Under the pieces are notes generated by a model. The model ran no database searches and was not told where the DNA came from. It saw nothing but the letters and a program-made list of their open reading frames with translations. Below are positions 32,928-41,910 of a stretch of 64,000 bases of DNA, piece by piece. The position numbers and the translations under genes are program-made. The stretch is from Planococcus sp. SK3692. GTDB taxonomy: Bacteria > Bacillota > Bacilli > Bacillales_A > Planococcaceae. The DNA is taken from NCBI RefSeq assembly GCF_028890485.2, contig NZ_JARCHV010000002.1, positions 124,001-188,000 on the forward strand, in the 5' to 3' direction. Each line of letters begins with the position of its first letter. Within the stretch, counting starts at the first letter, position 1.

Positions 32928-33659
32928 ATGAGTACAACGATCGCAGTTATCGCGGATGTCCACGGAAATAGCCGCGCTTTACTTTCAGTATTGGCAGAAA
33001 TCGATCAGCAGCCTGAAGTGAAGCACATCTACTGTATAGGAGATATGGTCGGAATAGGGTACGAGACCAACGAAGTGCTGGAGATTTTGTTTTCCAGAAA
33101 AGACATTTCATTTGTTATCGGGAATCACGAAGAAGAATTGATTGCGATTTTGGAAGGAGAAGATGGCGAAAGCCAAGGCGGTGAAAAGCTTCATCACGAA
33201 TGGTTGGCAAAACGATTCGATCACCGCCTGCTGCCTAAATTGAAAGCCATTCCGAAAGAAATAGTGGCTGAGCATGAGGGTCACAAGATATTGTTTACTC
33301 ATTATCACATCGACGCCGAGCAGCGATTTCTTCCCATCGACGCTGAGCCGACTGCTGAAAAGCTAGATCAGCTTTATAAAGAATCACCGTTCGATTTGGT
33401 CTGTTTCGGGCATCATCATCCGGTGCATCACTTTTCTTCAGCACAACGAACTTACTTGAATCCGGGATCGCTTGGCTGTTATGACAAGCCGTCTGCCAGA
33501 TATGCCATCATTGAATTAACGGCCAAAGAAATCAATGTCGCATTAAAGCAAGCTCCTTACGATAATCAAGATTTCCTCTTGGGATATGAACAATTGAATG
33601 TTCCTGAAAAAGAGTTCATATTAAAGGTTTTTCATGGCAATCAAACACTAAACAAATGA
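32928..33659 (+). CDS. Metallophosphoesterase, calcineurin-like (YfcE/MJ0936 type)
   Basis: A 243-residue phosphoesterase with the complete metal site: ADVHGN (residues 9-14), CIGDMVGIG, VIGNHEEELI, TLFTHYH-type histidines (ILFTHYHID) and FGHHHPVHH. The family hydrolyses phosphodiesters or nucleotides; the specific substrate is unknown. GAGAGGGATTAG precedes the ATG. Divergent from the methyltransferase gene. Confidence 0.9.
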   Translation: MSTTIAVIADVHGNSRALLSVLAEIDQQPEVKHIYCIGDMVGIGYETNEVLEILFSRKDISFVIGNHEEELIAILEGEDGESQGGEKLHHEWLAKRFDHRLLPKLKAIPKEIVAEHEGHKILFTHYHIDAEQRFLPIDAEPTAEKLDQLYKESPFDLVCFGHHHPVHHFSSAQRTYLNPGSLGCYDKPSARYAIIELTAKEINVALKQAPYDNQDFLLGYEQLNVPEKEFILKVFHGNQTLNK

Positions 33660-33761
33660 AGTCGGTCTAATTGTTGCACCCAGCCGTTGATAAAAGGTGC
33701 ATTCAAGTTGGCGTGAATTATTTTTTTATCGACTATAACTCTAGAAAAAGAAGGTGCGCAC

Positions 33762-34166
33762 ATGTGGCTAGAAATCGGATTGGTTATTCTAGGGGTTGTT
33801 GTACTCGTCTCCATAGTAAACATCATCCTAAGGAAACTATTGAAAATCGAAAAAGAAAAGAAGGATTTCTTTTCTTTTGATTACATTAACGAGCAGCACC
33901 GGAAGATTGAACAATGGGTGAGGTGGGGGTGGGTTCTGGTGAGTTTGATCGCCTTTTGGTTGGTTATATACCAAGAATTCCCGGTAATATTCTACCTTTT
34001 CTTATTCATTGTTTGGATAGCATCAGATGCCTTCGTCAGAGCCTACTTCCAATGGAAGCATTCCGAACAGCCAAAACAGGCCATCTTGACGCTGAGCGAG
34101 ATGGTGATTTGGATATCGACAGTCACCTTGGTAATCTATTTCGACGTTTTTAACCTTTTAGCTTAA
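33762..34166 (+). CDS. DUF4181 family membrane protein
   Basis: A 134-residue protein with four hydrophobic helices and the segment FFSFDYINEQHRKIEQWVRWG, then FVRAYFQWKHSEQPKQAILT, which match DUF4181 of Bacillales. GAAGGTG precedes the ATG. First of several consecutive small membrane protein genes on this strand; function unknown. Confidence 0.8.
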   Translation: MWLEIGLVILGVVVLVSIVNIILRKLLKIEKEKKDFFSFDYINEQHRKIEQWVRWGWVLVSLIAFWLVIYQEFPVIFYLFLFIVWIASDAFVRAYFQWKHSEQPKQAILTLSEMVIWISTVTLVIYFDVFNLLA

Positions 34167-34195
34167 ATTTCAGGCTTTTTGAAAGGAGCGGAAAG

Positions 34196-34465
34196 ATGAC
34201 AGAAGAAAAGAAAGTGCAGTATTTCAACATAATTTTATGCAAAACTGGCATGTTATTGATTGGCTTAGGACTCATCCGAACTTTCTCCATTTATCAGGAC
34301 AAGTCCAGCTTCTTTCTAGGATTCTTTGGATACATATTGGTTTCCATTCATATTCAGTCACTTGAAAAAAGATGGGGAATCCCGAAAAAGCATACCTGGA
34401 TCAGCACCGGCATCTTTTTGTTGCTCTTTGTACCTTTAGCGTATTGGCTCGCTTTTCCTAACTAA
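34196..34465 (+). CDS. Membrane protein (89 aa)
   Basis: Three hydrophobic segments (about residues 12-30, 36-52 and 68-86) with a basic loop EKRWGIPKKH. GAAAGGAG precedes the ATG, and the gene starts 29 bp after the DUF4181 gene, so they are likely cotranscribed. Unrecognised. Confidence 0.65.
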   Translation: MTEEKKVQYFNIILCKTGMLLIGLGLIRTFSIYQDKSSFFLGFFGYILVSIHIQSLEKRWGIPKKHTWISTGIFLLLFVPLAYWLAFPN

Positions 34466-34488
34466 GCACCCATGAAATCAGGGGGGAT

Positions 34489-34596
34489 ATGGTCGATAGC
34501 AAAACGGTTGTGTTTCTAGCGCTTGGCTTCGCAGCGGGCATTTGCAAGGTCTATCTACTGCATACTGAAGTTTCTCGTCAAACAGTCCCGTTGTAA
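34489..34596 (+). CDS. Possible 35-residue single-TM protein
   Basis: An ORF too short for most gene finders. It starts at ATG 34489 directly after AGGGGGG, with a spacing shorter than usual, and encodes MVDSKTVVFLALGFAAGICK then YLLHTEVSRQTVPL. One hydrophobic helix covers about residues 6-22. It sits in line with other small membrane protein genes. The short spacing makes it uncertain. Confidence 0.4.
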   Translation: MVDSKTVVFLALGFAAGICKVYLLHTEVSRQTVPL

Positions 34597-34670
34597 TCAA
34601 AAGAATCGGTAGATAGATCCTCTAATTTAACACAGCGATTATTTTTATACGCAAAGAAAAGGAGAATATT

Positions 34671-34868
34671 ATGAAATTAGTTTCGATGCTATATATATTC
34701 GGTAGCTTGATGATGCTCGCGGGCGCTTTTACGATCGGCATGTCAATGGCGTCTGATGGGATAGAGGAGCAAACTGTTCTATACGCAGTGTTTGCTGCAT
34801 TGAACGGGTTGATAGCGATGGGAGTTGCTGAAATTTTAAAGACTGTCCGGCGCATAAACCTCAAATAA
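34671..34868 (+). CDS. Small membrane protein (65 aa)
   Basis: Two hydrophobic helices (residues about 5-26 and 37-55) and a basic end TVRRINLK. AAAGGAG precedes the ATG. Unrecognised; part of the run of small membrane protein genes. Confidence 0.65.
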   Translation: MKLVSMLYIFGSLMMLAGAFTIGMSMASDGIEEQTVLYAVFAALNGLIAMGVAEILKTVRRINLK

Positions 34869-34939
34869 GTGGAGCCTAGACTGGGGTTTCTCGAGATAGA
34901 GAAATGCACACATATATTTGAACAGAAAGAGGCAAGCTT

Positions 34940-35386
34940 ATGAACATCCACTATCAAAAATTCAGTTCCGAACCGCCTCATGGAATAGCAGAAGAAATCA
35001 CCGCGCTGCACCGGCTGATTTTTGGTGGGCCGGGACACTGGATGGAGAAGCTCAACCGCCAGGAAACTGTATTGGTCTATGTGGCTTTAGTAGACAAATG
35101 CGTCGTAGGCTATAAAATCGGCTATGCCCTGGACGATCAGATTTTTTACAGTTGGCTCGGTGGTGTCCGTCCCGATTGCCGCAAGCTCGGAATCGCCTCT
35201 GAACTAATGCGCAGGCAGCACGCAGACTTAAAAGAGATAGGCTACGAAATCGTCCGCACCAAGACGATGAACAAATGGCGCGGCATGCTGCTGCTGAACA
35301 TTCAGACAGGGTTCGACGTCTTAAAGACGGAAGTCGATCAGCGTGGCCAGTTGAAGATTGTGTTGGAGAAGAAGCTGCTTTCTTGA
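34940..35386 (+). CDS. GNAT family N-acetyltransferase
   Basis: A 148-residue acetyltransferase: VLVYVALVDKCVVGYKIGYAL, then FYSWLGGVRPDCRKLGIASELMRRQHADLKEIGY with an acetyl-CoA loop of the form RKLGIA, and a C-terminal TMNKWRGMLLLNIQTGFDVLKTE. The loop R-x-x-G-I/L-A fits the GNAT pattern. AAAGAGGCAAG precedes the ATG. Substrate unknown. Confidence 0.85.
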   Translation: MNIHYQKFSSEPPHGIAEEITALHRLIFGGPGHWMEKLNRQETVLVYVALVDKCVVGYKIGYALDDQIFYSWLGGVRPDCRKLGIASELMRRQHADLKEIGYEIVRTKTMNKWRGMLLLNIQTGFDVLKTEVDQRGQLKIVLEKKLLS

Positions 35387-35625
35387 AGCGGTCAACCTGA
35401 TGTGAAAAACCGCGCTTCTCGCACACGATGCAATAGGGGATATTTGACATGTGGTATCATAAGGAAAATCCGCAACGCCGAAAGCCTGTGAAGCTTCTCG
35501 CTGAAATCAGTTGAATCGGTAAGGACAAATATACCTAGCTACCAGTTCTGTCACAAAACGCGCATTTTAAATCTTACGGAGAATGGCTATAATGAAATCA
35601 TTCTATCGAATCAGAGGTGTAAAAC
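35387..35625 (+). promoter_or_regulatory. Upstream region and promoter of the Lrp gene
   Basis: A sigma-A promoter is visible: TTTAAA (35566-35571), 16-bp spacer, TATAAT (35588-35593), 33 bp before the Lrp start. A TTGACA at 35444-35449 has no good -10. A 21-codon ORF (35449-35514, MWYHKENPQRRKPVKLLAEIS) has an acceptable AGGGG site but no other support. Nothing else found. Confidence 0.5.
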
Positions 35626-36075
35626 ATGAAGTTGGATAATACCGATAAAAAAATTCTAGAGTTGCTGACGGTGAATGGCCGCACGTCATATGTGGATATC
35701 GGGAAAGAATTGAATCTGTCCCGTGTCGCCGTCCGGGAGCGGGTTCAAAACCTGATCGAGGCAGGCGTCATCGAGAAATTCACCGTCGTCATCAACAGCG
35801 AAAAGGTCGGCAAGAAAGTTTCCGGATTCTTCGAGGTGGATTGCGAGCCGGGATCGCTCGTCGAAGTGGCGCAAGCCTTGGCAGACAACCCGCAAGTCGC
35901 AAGCTGCTACCAGATGACAGGACCTTCCACATTGCATATGCATGTCCTGGTGGATGACTTCATCGACCTGGAAAAATTTATCAACGAAGAGTTGTATGCA
36001 CTCGATGGCATCACGCGAGTGGAAAGCCATATCTTGCTGAGACGATTCAAAAGCAGAAACGGCCTTAAACTGTAA
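35626..36075 (+). CDS. Lrp/AsnC family transcriptional regulator
   Basis: A 149-residue regulator with N-terminal winged HTH (LDNTDKKILELLTVNGRTSYVDIGKELNLSRVAVRERVQNLIEAGVIEKFTVVIN) and a RAM ligand domain (residues about 68-145, with DNPQVASCYQMTGPSTLHMHVLVDD). Such proteins sense amino acids. AGAGGTG precedes the ATG. It lies directly before the peptide transport operon and could control it, which would fit its ligand class, but no operator was identified. Confidence 0.92.
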   Translation: MKLDNTDKKILELLTVNGRTSYVDIGKELNLSRVAVRERVQNLIEAGVIEKFTVVINSEKVGKKVSGFFEVDCEPGSLVEVAQALADNPQVASCYQMTGPSTLHMHVLVDDFIDLEKFINEELYALDGITRVESHILLRRFKSRNGLKL

Positions 36076-36090
36076 CAGCCTTAAAAAATT

Positions 36091-36184
36091 AAAAACCAGC
36101 ACCCAATTTATTCTGCATCGCCCTCGTTATGGGAAATTTGACGAGCGTGGAGCAGTTTATTTTTTTAGGGGGCTGGTTTTTTAT
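36091..36184 (+). terminator. Long branched hairpin ending in a T-run, after the Lrp gene
   Basis: Outer arms AAAAACCAGC-ACCC (36091-36104) and GGGGGCTGGTTTTT (36168-36181) enclose an inner imperfect helix (CTGC...CTCGT 36113-36127 with ACGAG...GCAG 36141-36155). T-run at the 3' side. It could be a terminator for lrp or a small structured RNA. Confidence 0.6.
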
Positions 36185-36442
36185 TTTGGGTCCCGTAATG
36201 AAATGTCGTGATTTTCCAAATAGAAGAACAAAATGGATAAGAAATTACAATTTAAGCGACATAGAGTAATTGAAAGTTTAATTTTTAATGCTTAAAGAAC
36301 CAAAAAAGCGATTTTTTATGTATTAATTGAAAATTCATATAGAAATTAATATTCGAATACTTTATACTGTGAAACATCCATATTTATTCTTTTGTTAATC
36401 AAAAAAGGATAAATGCTTTACTAATGTCTAGGAGGTGTGGGT
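36185..36442 (+). other. Upstream region of the peptide transport operon
   Basis: About 250 bp of AT-rich sequence. TTGAAA followed at 17 bp by TAAAGA near 36272 and a TATACT at 36363-36368 are promoter-like. AATTGAAAATTC (36325-36336) is a weak match to the CodY box. I see no gene. Confidence 0.4.
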
Positions 36443-37384
36443 TTGGTATCACTAATTATCCAGCGAACATTGCAATTGGTGTTCTTATTGTTCGGCATAT
36501 CGTTTCTTGTTTTTTCGTCCATGCACATAGCGCCCGGAAATCCGGCTGCTGTCATTGGCGGACCGACAGCCACTGCTTCCGATATTGAGGCGATCGAAGA
36601 AAACCTCGGATTGAACGATCCGTTTCTAACGCAGTACGCACGTTATGTAGGGAACGCGGTCCAAGGCGATTTCGGTTATTCCTATCAGACCACGCAGCCA
36701 GTAGCAGACGCAATCATGGTGCGCTTTCCCAATACATTGAAATTGGCTGTCGCGAGCATGATCGTCGCGGTGATTATCGGAATCATCACCGGCCTCATCT
36801 CGGCCTTGAGGCAAAATTCCTGGCTGGACGTTTCAGCGACCACGTTCGCACTGGCGGGCATCTCCATTCCGAACTTCTGGCTCGGGGCGTTATTGATCCT
36901 CGTGTTTGCCGTCAATCTTCAATGGCTGCCGGTAGGGGGCATGTCGAATCCGTGGTACACACTGGACGGCATCAAAGAATTGATCCTTCCGGCAATCACT
37001 TTAGGAACAGGATCGGCCGCGATGATTGCGCGCATGGCGAGGTCTTCGATGCTTGAAGTCATCCGCGCTGATTACGTCAGAACGGCGCGTGCCAAAGGCG
37101 TCAAAGAAAAGAACGTCATTTGGATCCACACCTTGAAAAATGCGATGATCCCAATCATCACGATCATCGGATTGAACTTCGGCTTCTTGCTCGGCGGAAC
37201 GATCATCACCGAAAAAGTATTCGCCATCAACGGCGTCGGGCGATTGATGATCGACGCCATCGCAGCACGCGACTTCCCAATGGTGCAAGGATCCGTACTT
37301 TTGGTAGCGACATTGTTCGTACTCGTCAATTTACTCATCGATATCATCTACACCTATATCGACCCGAGAATCAAATATGACTAA
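36443..37384 (+). CDS. Oligopeptide/dipeptide ABC transporter permease (DppB/OppB)
   Basis: A 313-residue permease with six helices. The opening LIIQRTLQLVFLLFGISFLVF, HIAPGNPA, LGLNDPFLTQYARYVGNAVQGDFGYSY and the EAA loop RADYVRTARAKGVKEKNVIWIHTLKNAMIP are typical of DppB/OppB. The start is best taken as TTG 36443 with AGGAGG at 7 bp; GTG 36437 is too close. First gene of a five-gene operon. Confidence 0.93.
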   Translation: MVSLIIQRTLQLVFLLFGISFLVFSSMHIAPGNPAAVIGGPTATASDIEAIEENLGLNDPFLTQYARYVGNAVQGDFGYSYQTTQPVADAIMVRFPNTLKLAVASMIVAVIIGIITGLISALRQNSWLDVSATTFALAGISIPNFWLGALLILVFAVNLQWLPVGGMSNPWYTLDGIKELILPAITLGTGSAAMIARMARSSMLEVIRADYVRTARAKGVKEKNVIWIHTLKNAMIPIITIIGLNFGFLLGGTIITEKVFAINGVGRLMIDAIAARDFPMVQGSVLLVATLFVLVNLLIDIIYTYIDPRIKYD

Positions 37385-37399
37385 GAAAGGAGGAGGCTC

Positions 37400-38287
37400 A
37401 TGGCAACTGTCGAGTCGGTAAAAACGAAAGACAAAAAACGCGAGAAATACATCGTCACCACAATGAAGCGGTTGTTTAAAAATAAATTGGCGATTGTCGG
37501 TTTGGTCATCGTCATCCTGCAGATCATCTTGGCACTGTTTGCACCTTTCATGACGGCGCATGACCCATCGGCCCAAAACTTGGCGAACCGCGAACTGCCG
37601 GTATTCAGTGAAGGGCATTGGCTGGGGACGGACAATTACGGACGCGATGTCTGGAGCCGGATCGTCTTCGGCGCCAGGATCTCCCTGGTGGTCGGCATCA
37701 CCGCCGTATCACTCGGCTTGATCGGCGGAACGATCCTTGGACTGTTGGCCGGCTATTACCGCAAGCTGGATGCGATCATCATGAGGTTCGTTGATTTGCT
37801 ATTTTCCTTCCCGGGAATTTTGCTGGCGATGCTGATCATCGCGATCCTTGGCACTAGCCTTGTGAATGTCGCGATCGCCATCAGCATCTGGTCCATTCCG
37901 ACCTGTGCGCGTATCGTCCGCGGATCGGTTCTTTCCATTAAAGAGAAAGAATACATCATGGCGATGCGTTCGATGGGGGCATCGGATCTGCGCATCATGG
38001 TCCGCCACATCTTGCCAAACGCTTCGGCACCGATCATTGTCTTTGCGACGATGCGCATGGCCACGGCCATTCTTTCCACCGCAGCACTCAGTTATTTAGG
38101 GCTCGGCGCACAGCCTCCAACACCGGAATGGGGTGCCATGATTTCGCAGGGGCAGGACTTTATGTGGTCAGCGCCTCATTTGACCGTTGTGCCCGGGATT
38201 GCGATCATGCTAACGGTTTTTGCGTTTAATGTACTCGGCGATGGATTGCGCGATGCACTCGATCCGAATATGGATATGCAAGAATAA
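37400..38287 (+). CDS. Oligopeptide/dipeptide ABC transporter permease (DppC/OppC)
   Basis: A 295-residue partner permease: basic cytoplasmic N-terminus, OppC-type first helix NKLAIVGLVIVILQ, LGTDNYGRDVWSRIVFGARISL, the EAA loop KEKEYIMAMRSMGASDLRIMVRHILPN and the end LGDGLRDALDPNM. All are standard DppC features. AAAGGAGGAGG lies upstream; 15 bp after dppB. Confidence 0.93.
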   Translation: MATVESVKTKDKKREKYIVTTMKRLFKNKLAIVGLVIVILQIILALFAPFMTAHDPSAQNLANRELPVFSEGHWLGTDNYGRDVWSRIVFGARISLVVGITAVSLGLIGGTILGLLAGYYRKLDAIIMRFVDLLFSFPGILLAMLIIAILGTSLVNVAIAISIWSIPTCARIVRGSVLSIKEKEYIMAMRSMGASDLRIMVRHILPNASAPIIVFATMRMATAILSTAALSYLGLGAQPPTPEWGAMISQGQDFMWSAPHLTVVPGIAIMLTVFAFNVLGDGLRDALDPNMDMQE

Positions 38288-38306
38288 AAAATAGGGGGAA
38301 TCATTG

Positions 38307-39863
38307 ATGAAAAAATACTGGCTCGTACTACTGGCGTTCTTCGGCATCTTGGTGTTAAGTGCCTGTTCAGAAAGCACCATTCCTGAAGGTGCAGAAGGAA
38401 CAGGCGGCGAATCGTCGGAATCAAGTGATGGCGATCAAGAAATCATTTACGCCTCAACGACTGATGCTGTAGGGTTGTCGCCGATCATGACGAATGACTC
38501 GGTGTCTTCAAGTATCACAGAACAAGTCTATGAAAAACTATTCGTCAGAAATCCGGAAACGATGGAAATCGAGCCGATGCTCGCAGAGTCCTACGAAACA
38601 CCGGACGACCTGACATGGGTCATTACCTTGAAAGAAGGCATCGAATTCCAAGACGGCACGCCGTTCAATGCGGAAGCCGTGAAATACACATTCGAGAAAC
38701 TGATCGACCCGGAAACGGCAGCGCCGCGTGCGTCCCTTTTGGAACCGGTCGATGAAATTACCGTAGTTGATGAAAATACCGTGGAAATCAAGACGAAATA
38801 TCCATACGGGCCGCTATTGGCCGCTTTGTCCCACTCAAATGCAGCAATCGTCAGCCCGACTGCCGACCAGGAGCAGGATTTGATGCAAGAACCGGTGGGC
38901 ACTGGCCCATTCAAATTCTCCAGCTGGGACATTGGCGACCAAGTCGTCCTTGAGAAAAACGAAGATTATTGGAACGGTGCACCTGAACTCGACCGCGTCG
39001 TCTTCAAAGTAGTTCCTGAAACATCGACAGCGATCTCCATGCTGCAGACAGGCGAAGTCAATTTCCTCGATGCACTGCCGACAGAACAGATTTCGCGCAT
39101 CGAATCGATCGATAACGTAGAAGTGACGAAACAAGACGGTACACCGGTTTACTATTTGACGTTCAACCATTCAAGAGAACGTAATCAAGACCCGGACTTC
39201 CGTAAAGCTGTAGCGAGTGCCGTCGACCGTGATGCGTTTGTTGCGAACTTGAACGATTTGGGTGTCAGAAGCGACAGCATCCTCGGGCCGCAAGTATTCG
39301 GCTACGACGAATCGGCTGATAATGCAGGAACGCCATACGATCCTGAATTGGCGAAGCAATTAGTGGAAGAAAACGGCTACGGCGACGAGCCGATCAAATT
39401 GCTTTCCGCCAACCGCGACAACTTCATCCTGATGGCTGAAATCGTCCAGTCCCAATTGACGGAAGCAGGTTTCACTGTTGAAATCGAAACGATGGAATGG
39501 GCAACATTCCTGGATACAGCCCGCAGCGGTGAATACGACATGACCTTCCTGAGCTGGTCGAACGTGACGGGTGATGGATCTGAAATGTTCTACCCGAACT
39601 TCCATTCAGACAATGTCGGCGCTTCCAACCGTGCGCAGTACAGCAACCCGGAATTTGATGAGTTGGTCGAAGCCTCCCGCACGACAATCGACCAGGAAGA
39701 ACGCCGATCCATATTGAACGAAGCGAACCAATTGATGCTCGCGGAAGATGCAGCAATCGTCATGTACCACGGCGTCGTGACTTCAGCTACGGATCAATCA
39801 ATTCAGGGCTTGCAAATGGATCCGAACGGACAATGGAGCTTGTATAACGTAACGAGAGAGTAG
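38307..39863 (+). CDS. Oligopeptide/dipeptide-binding lipoprotein (SBP_bac_5)
   Basis: A 518-residue extracellular solute-binding lipoprotein: signal sequence with lipobox VLSAC (Cys at about residue 21), a Ser/Gly/Glu-rich linker, then the family body (LTWVITLKEGIEFQDGTPFNAEAVKYTFE, VGTGPFKFSSWDIGDQVVLEKNEDYWNG). It captures peptides and delivers them to the permeases. ATG 38307 has AGGGGGAA upstream. It lies third in the operon, between the permeases and ATPases. Confidence 0.93.
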   Translation: MKKYWLVLLAFFGILVLSACSESTIPEGAEGTGGESSESSDGDQEIIYASTTDAVGLSPIMTNDSVSSSITEQVYEKLFVRNPETMEIEPMLAESYETPDDLTWVITLKEGIEFQDGTPFNAEAVKYTFEKLIDPETAAPRASLLEPVDEITVVDENTVEIKTKYPYGPLLAALSHSNAAIVSPTADQEQDLMQEPVGTGPFKFSSWDIGDQVVLEKNEDYWNGAPELDRVVFKVVPETSTAISMLQTGEVNFLDALPTEQISRIESIDNVEVTKQDGTPVYYLTFNHSRERNQDPDFRKAVASAVDRDAFVANLNDLGVRSDSILGPQVFGYDESADNAGTPYDPELAKQLVEENGYGDEPIKLLSANRDNFILMAEIVQSQLTEAGFTVEIETMEWATFLDTARSGEYDMTFLSWSNVTGDGSEMFYPNFHSDNVGASNRAQYSNPEFDELVEASRTTIDQEERRSILNEANQLMLAEDAAIVMYHGVVTSATDQSIQGLQMDPNGQWSLYNVTRE

Positions 39864-39870
39864 GGGAAAT

Positions 39871-40887
39871 ATGACACACGCATTGCTTGAAGTGAAAAAC
39901 TTGGTGACATCGTTCCGCACTTCTGGAGGGACCGTGCAAGCCGTCAAAGACGTTTCATTTCATGTCCATAAAGGAGAAACGCTGTGCATCGTCGGGGAGT
40001 CGGGATGCGGCAAGAGCATCACCTCGCTATCCGTCATGCGCTTGCTTCCTTCTAATGGCGAAATCGAAAGCGGCGAAATCCTCTTAGACAACGAGCCGCT
40101 GCAAAAGCTGTCGGCAGACCAAATGCGCAAACTTCGCGGCAACCGGATGTCGATGATTTTCCAGGAGCCAATGACGGCATTGAACCCAGTATTGACGATC
40201 GGCTATCAATTGCGGGAGCCGTTGATGCTGCATAAGGGCATTTCGAAAAAAGATGCGTCTCAGCAGGGCATCGAATTATTGAGGCAAGTGGGCATCCCGA
40301 ACCCTGAAAAACGGTTGAATCAATACCCGCACGAATTGAGCGGCGGCATGCGCCAACGTGTCATGATCGCGATGTCGCTTGCCTGTAACCCGAGCCTGTT
40401 GATTGCGGATGAACCGACGACGGCGCTTGATGTGACAATCCAGGCGCAGATTCTGGATTTGATCAATGACTTGAAAAAGGATTTCGATATGGGCGTCATG
40501 ATGATCACCCACGATATGGGGGTCGTCGCTGAAGTCGCCGACCGCGTCATGGTCATGTACGCCGGCAAGAAAATCGAAGAAGGGCCGGTCGAAGAGATTT
40601 TCGAGAATCCGCAGCATCCGTATACGCGCGGTTTGTTGAACTCGGTGCCGAACGTGGACGACCCGGATTTCGAACTCGAACCGATCCCCGGCAATATGCC
40701 GGGACTAGACGAACAAATTTCAGGATGCCGCTTCCATCCGCGCTGCCCGTTCGCCACGGATAAGTGCAGAGCGGAAACGCCGCCGGAAATCGCGGTATCA
40801 GACGGGCACTACGCGAGTTGCTGGTATGCCGAGAAAAAGGGGGTGGAAACCGATGAATACAGTAGAGACTTTGCCGCCAAAACCTGA
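39871..40887 (+). CDS. Oligopeptide/dipeptide ABC transporter ATPase (DppD/OppD)
   Basis: A 338-residue ATPase: Walker A GESGCGKSITS, signature LSGGMRQRVMIAMSLACNPSLLIADEPTTALD including Walker B, switch His in MITHDMGVVAEVADRVMVMYAGK, and the oligopeptide C-terminal domain with the Cys pattern GCRFHPRCPFATDKC and ASCWYA (possible iron-sulfur site). Overlaps the next gene by 35 bp. Confidence 0.94.
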   Translation: MTHALLEVKNLVTSFRTSGGTVQAVKDVSFHVHKGETLCIVGESGCGKSITSLSVMRLLPSNGEIESGEILLDNEPLQKLSADQMRKLRGNRMSMIFQEPMTALNPVLTIGYQLREPLMLHKGISKKDASQQGIELLRQVGIPNPEKRLNQYPHELSGGMRQRVMIAMSLACNPSLLIADEPTTALDVTIQAQILDLINDLKKDFDMGVMMITHDMGVVAEVADRVMVMYAGKKIEEGPVEEIFENPQHPYTRGLLNSVPNVDDPDFELEPIPGNMPGLDEQISGCRFHPRCPFATDKCRAETPPEIAVSDGHYASCWYAEKKGVETDEYSRDFAAKT

Positions 40888-41848
40888 AATCCTGTTAGAA
40901 CTGCATAATGTGAAGAAATACTTCCCAATCAAAAGCGGGGTGTTGAAACGAGTGACCGGCAATGTCCAAGCGGTGGAATCGGTGTCGTTGAAACTGTATA
41001 AAGGCGAAAGCCTCGGCGTCGTCGGCGAGTCCGGCTGCGGAAAATCCACCCTTGGGCGCACCATACTCGGTCTGGAGGATCTAACCGACGGCAAAATCCA
41101 GTTCGACCAACAGGAAATCCAGGATCTGAAACGGAAAGAAAAAAAGAAATTCGTCAAAGAAATGCAGATGATCTTCCAGGATCCTTACGCTTCACTGAAT
41201 CCGCGCCAGCGCGTCGGACACGCGTTGGATGAAGTGTTCCGCATGCATACCGATATGTCGGCGCAGGAACGCAAAACCGCCGTCATGGATTTGCTGACGG
41301 AAGTGGGCTTGAAAGCGGAACATTACGACCGCTACCCCCACGAATTCAGCGGCGGGCAGCGCCAGCGCATCGGCATCGCAAGAGCCATCGCGCTCAATCC
41401 GCAATTCATTATCTGCGACGAAGCGGTATCGGCGTTGGATGTATCGGTACAAGCGCAAGTGCTGAAGCTGTTGAAAACGCTGCAGGATAAATACAATTTG
41501 TCCTATCTGTTCATCTCGCACGACCTCGGAGTGGTCCGCTATTTCTGCGACCGCGTGCTAGTTATGTACCTAGGGAACACAGTGGAAATGGGCAATGTCT
41601 CAGACATCTTCAAAAACCCGTTGCACCCGTATACGCAAGCCTTGCTGTCTGCGATTCCAAGGCCGACCGTCAAAGCGAAAAAAGAACGCGTCCGCTTGGT
41701 TGGGGAAATGCCGAACCCTGCCAACCCGCCATCAGGCTGCCCGTTCCATACGCGCTGCCCGATCGCACAGGACGTATGCAAGGTCGATAAGCCTGAATTT
41801 ATTGAACATCGAGAAAATCATTTTGCGGCCTGTCATTTTCCAGGCTAA
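40853..41848 (+). CDS. Oligopeptide/dipeptide ABC transporter ATPase (DppF/OppF)
   Basis: A 331-residue second ATPase: GESGCGKSTLGRT, QMIFQDPYASLNPRQRV, FSGGQRQRIGIARAIALNPQFIICDEAVSALDVSVQAQ, FISHDLGVVRYF, and the C-terminal SGCPFHTRCPIAQDVC. ATG 40853 has AAGGGGGTGG upstream and lies inside the end of dppD. Last gene, ended by a bidirectional terminator. Confidence 0.94.
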   Translation: MNTVETLPPKPEILLELHNVKKYFPIKSGVLKRVTGNVQAVESVSLKLYKGESLGVVGESGCGKSTLGRTILGLEDLTDGKIQFDQQEIQDLKRKEKKKFVKEMQMIFQDPYASLNPRQRVGHALDEVFRMHTDMSAQERKTAVMDLLTEVGLKAEHYDRYPHEFSGGQRQRIGIARAIALNPQFIICDEAVSALDVSVQAQVLKLLKTLQDKYNLSYLFISHDLGVVRYFCDRVLVMYLGNTVEMGNVSDIFKNPLHPYTQALLSAIPRPTVKAKKERVRLVGEMPNPANPPSGCPFHTRCPIAQDVCKVDKPEFIEHRENHFAACHFPG

Positions 41849-41851
41849 ACG

Positions 41852-41891
41852 AAAAGCCGATTGCAGGGAATTCCCCGCAATCGGCTTTTCT
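41852..41891. terminator. Bidirectional terminator between dppF and guaC
   Basis: GAAAAGCCGATTGC / GCAATCGGCTTTTC with a GGG/CCC extension and short loop; serves both convergent genes. Confidence 0.95.
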
Positions 41892-41910
41892 AATGCTCTT
41901 ATTTAATAGA

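Noticed and set aside
33641..33880. Two small overlapping frames between the phosphoesterase and DUF4181 genes
   Set aside because: No ribosome binding sites and they overlap the better supported DUF4181 start.
35449..35514. 21-codon ORF before the Lrp gene
   Set aside because: Has an AGGGG at usable spacing, but overlaps a TTGACA and shows no other sign of translation; kept only as a note in the upstream region.
36270..36345. CodY box upstream of the peptide transporter
   Set aside because: Best match (AATTGAAAATTC) departs from the consensus at about four of 15 positions, too weak to list as a site.
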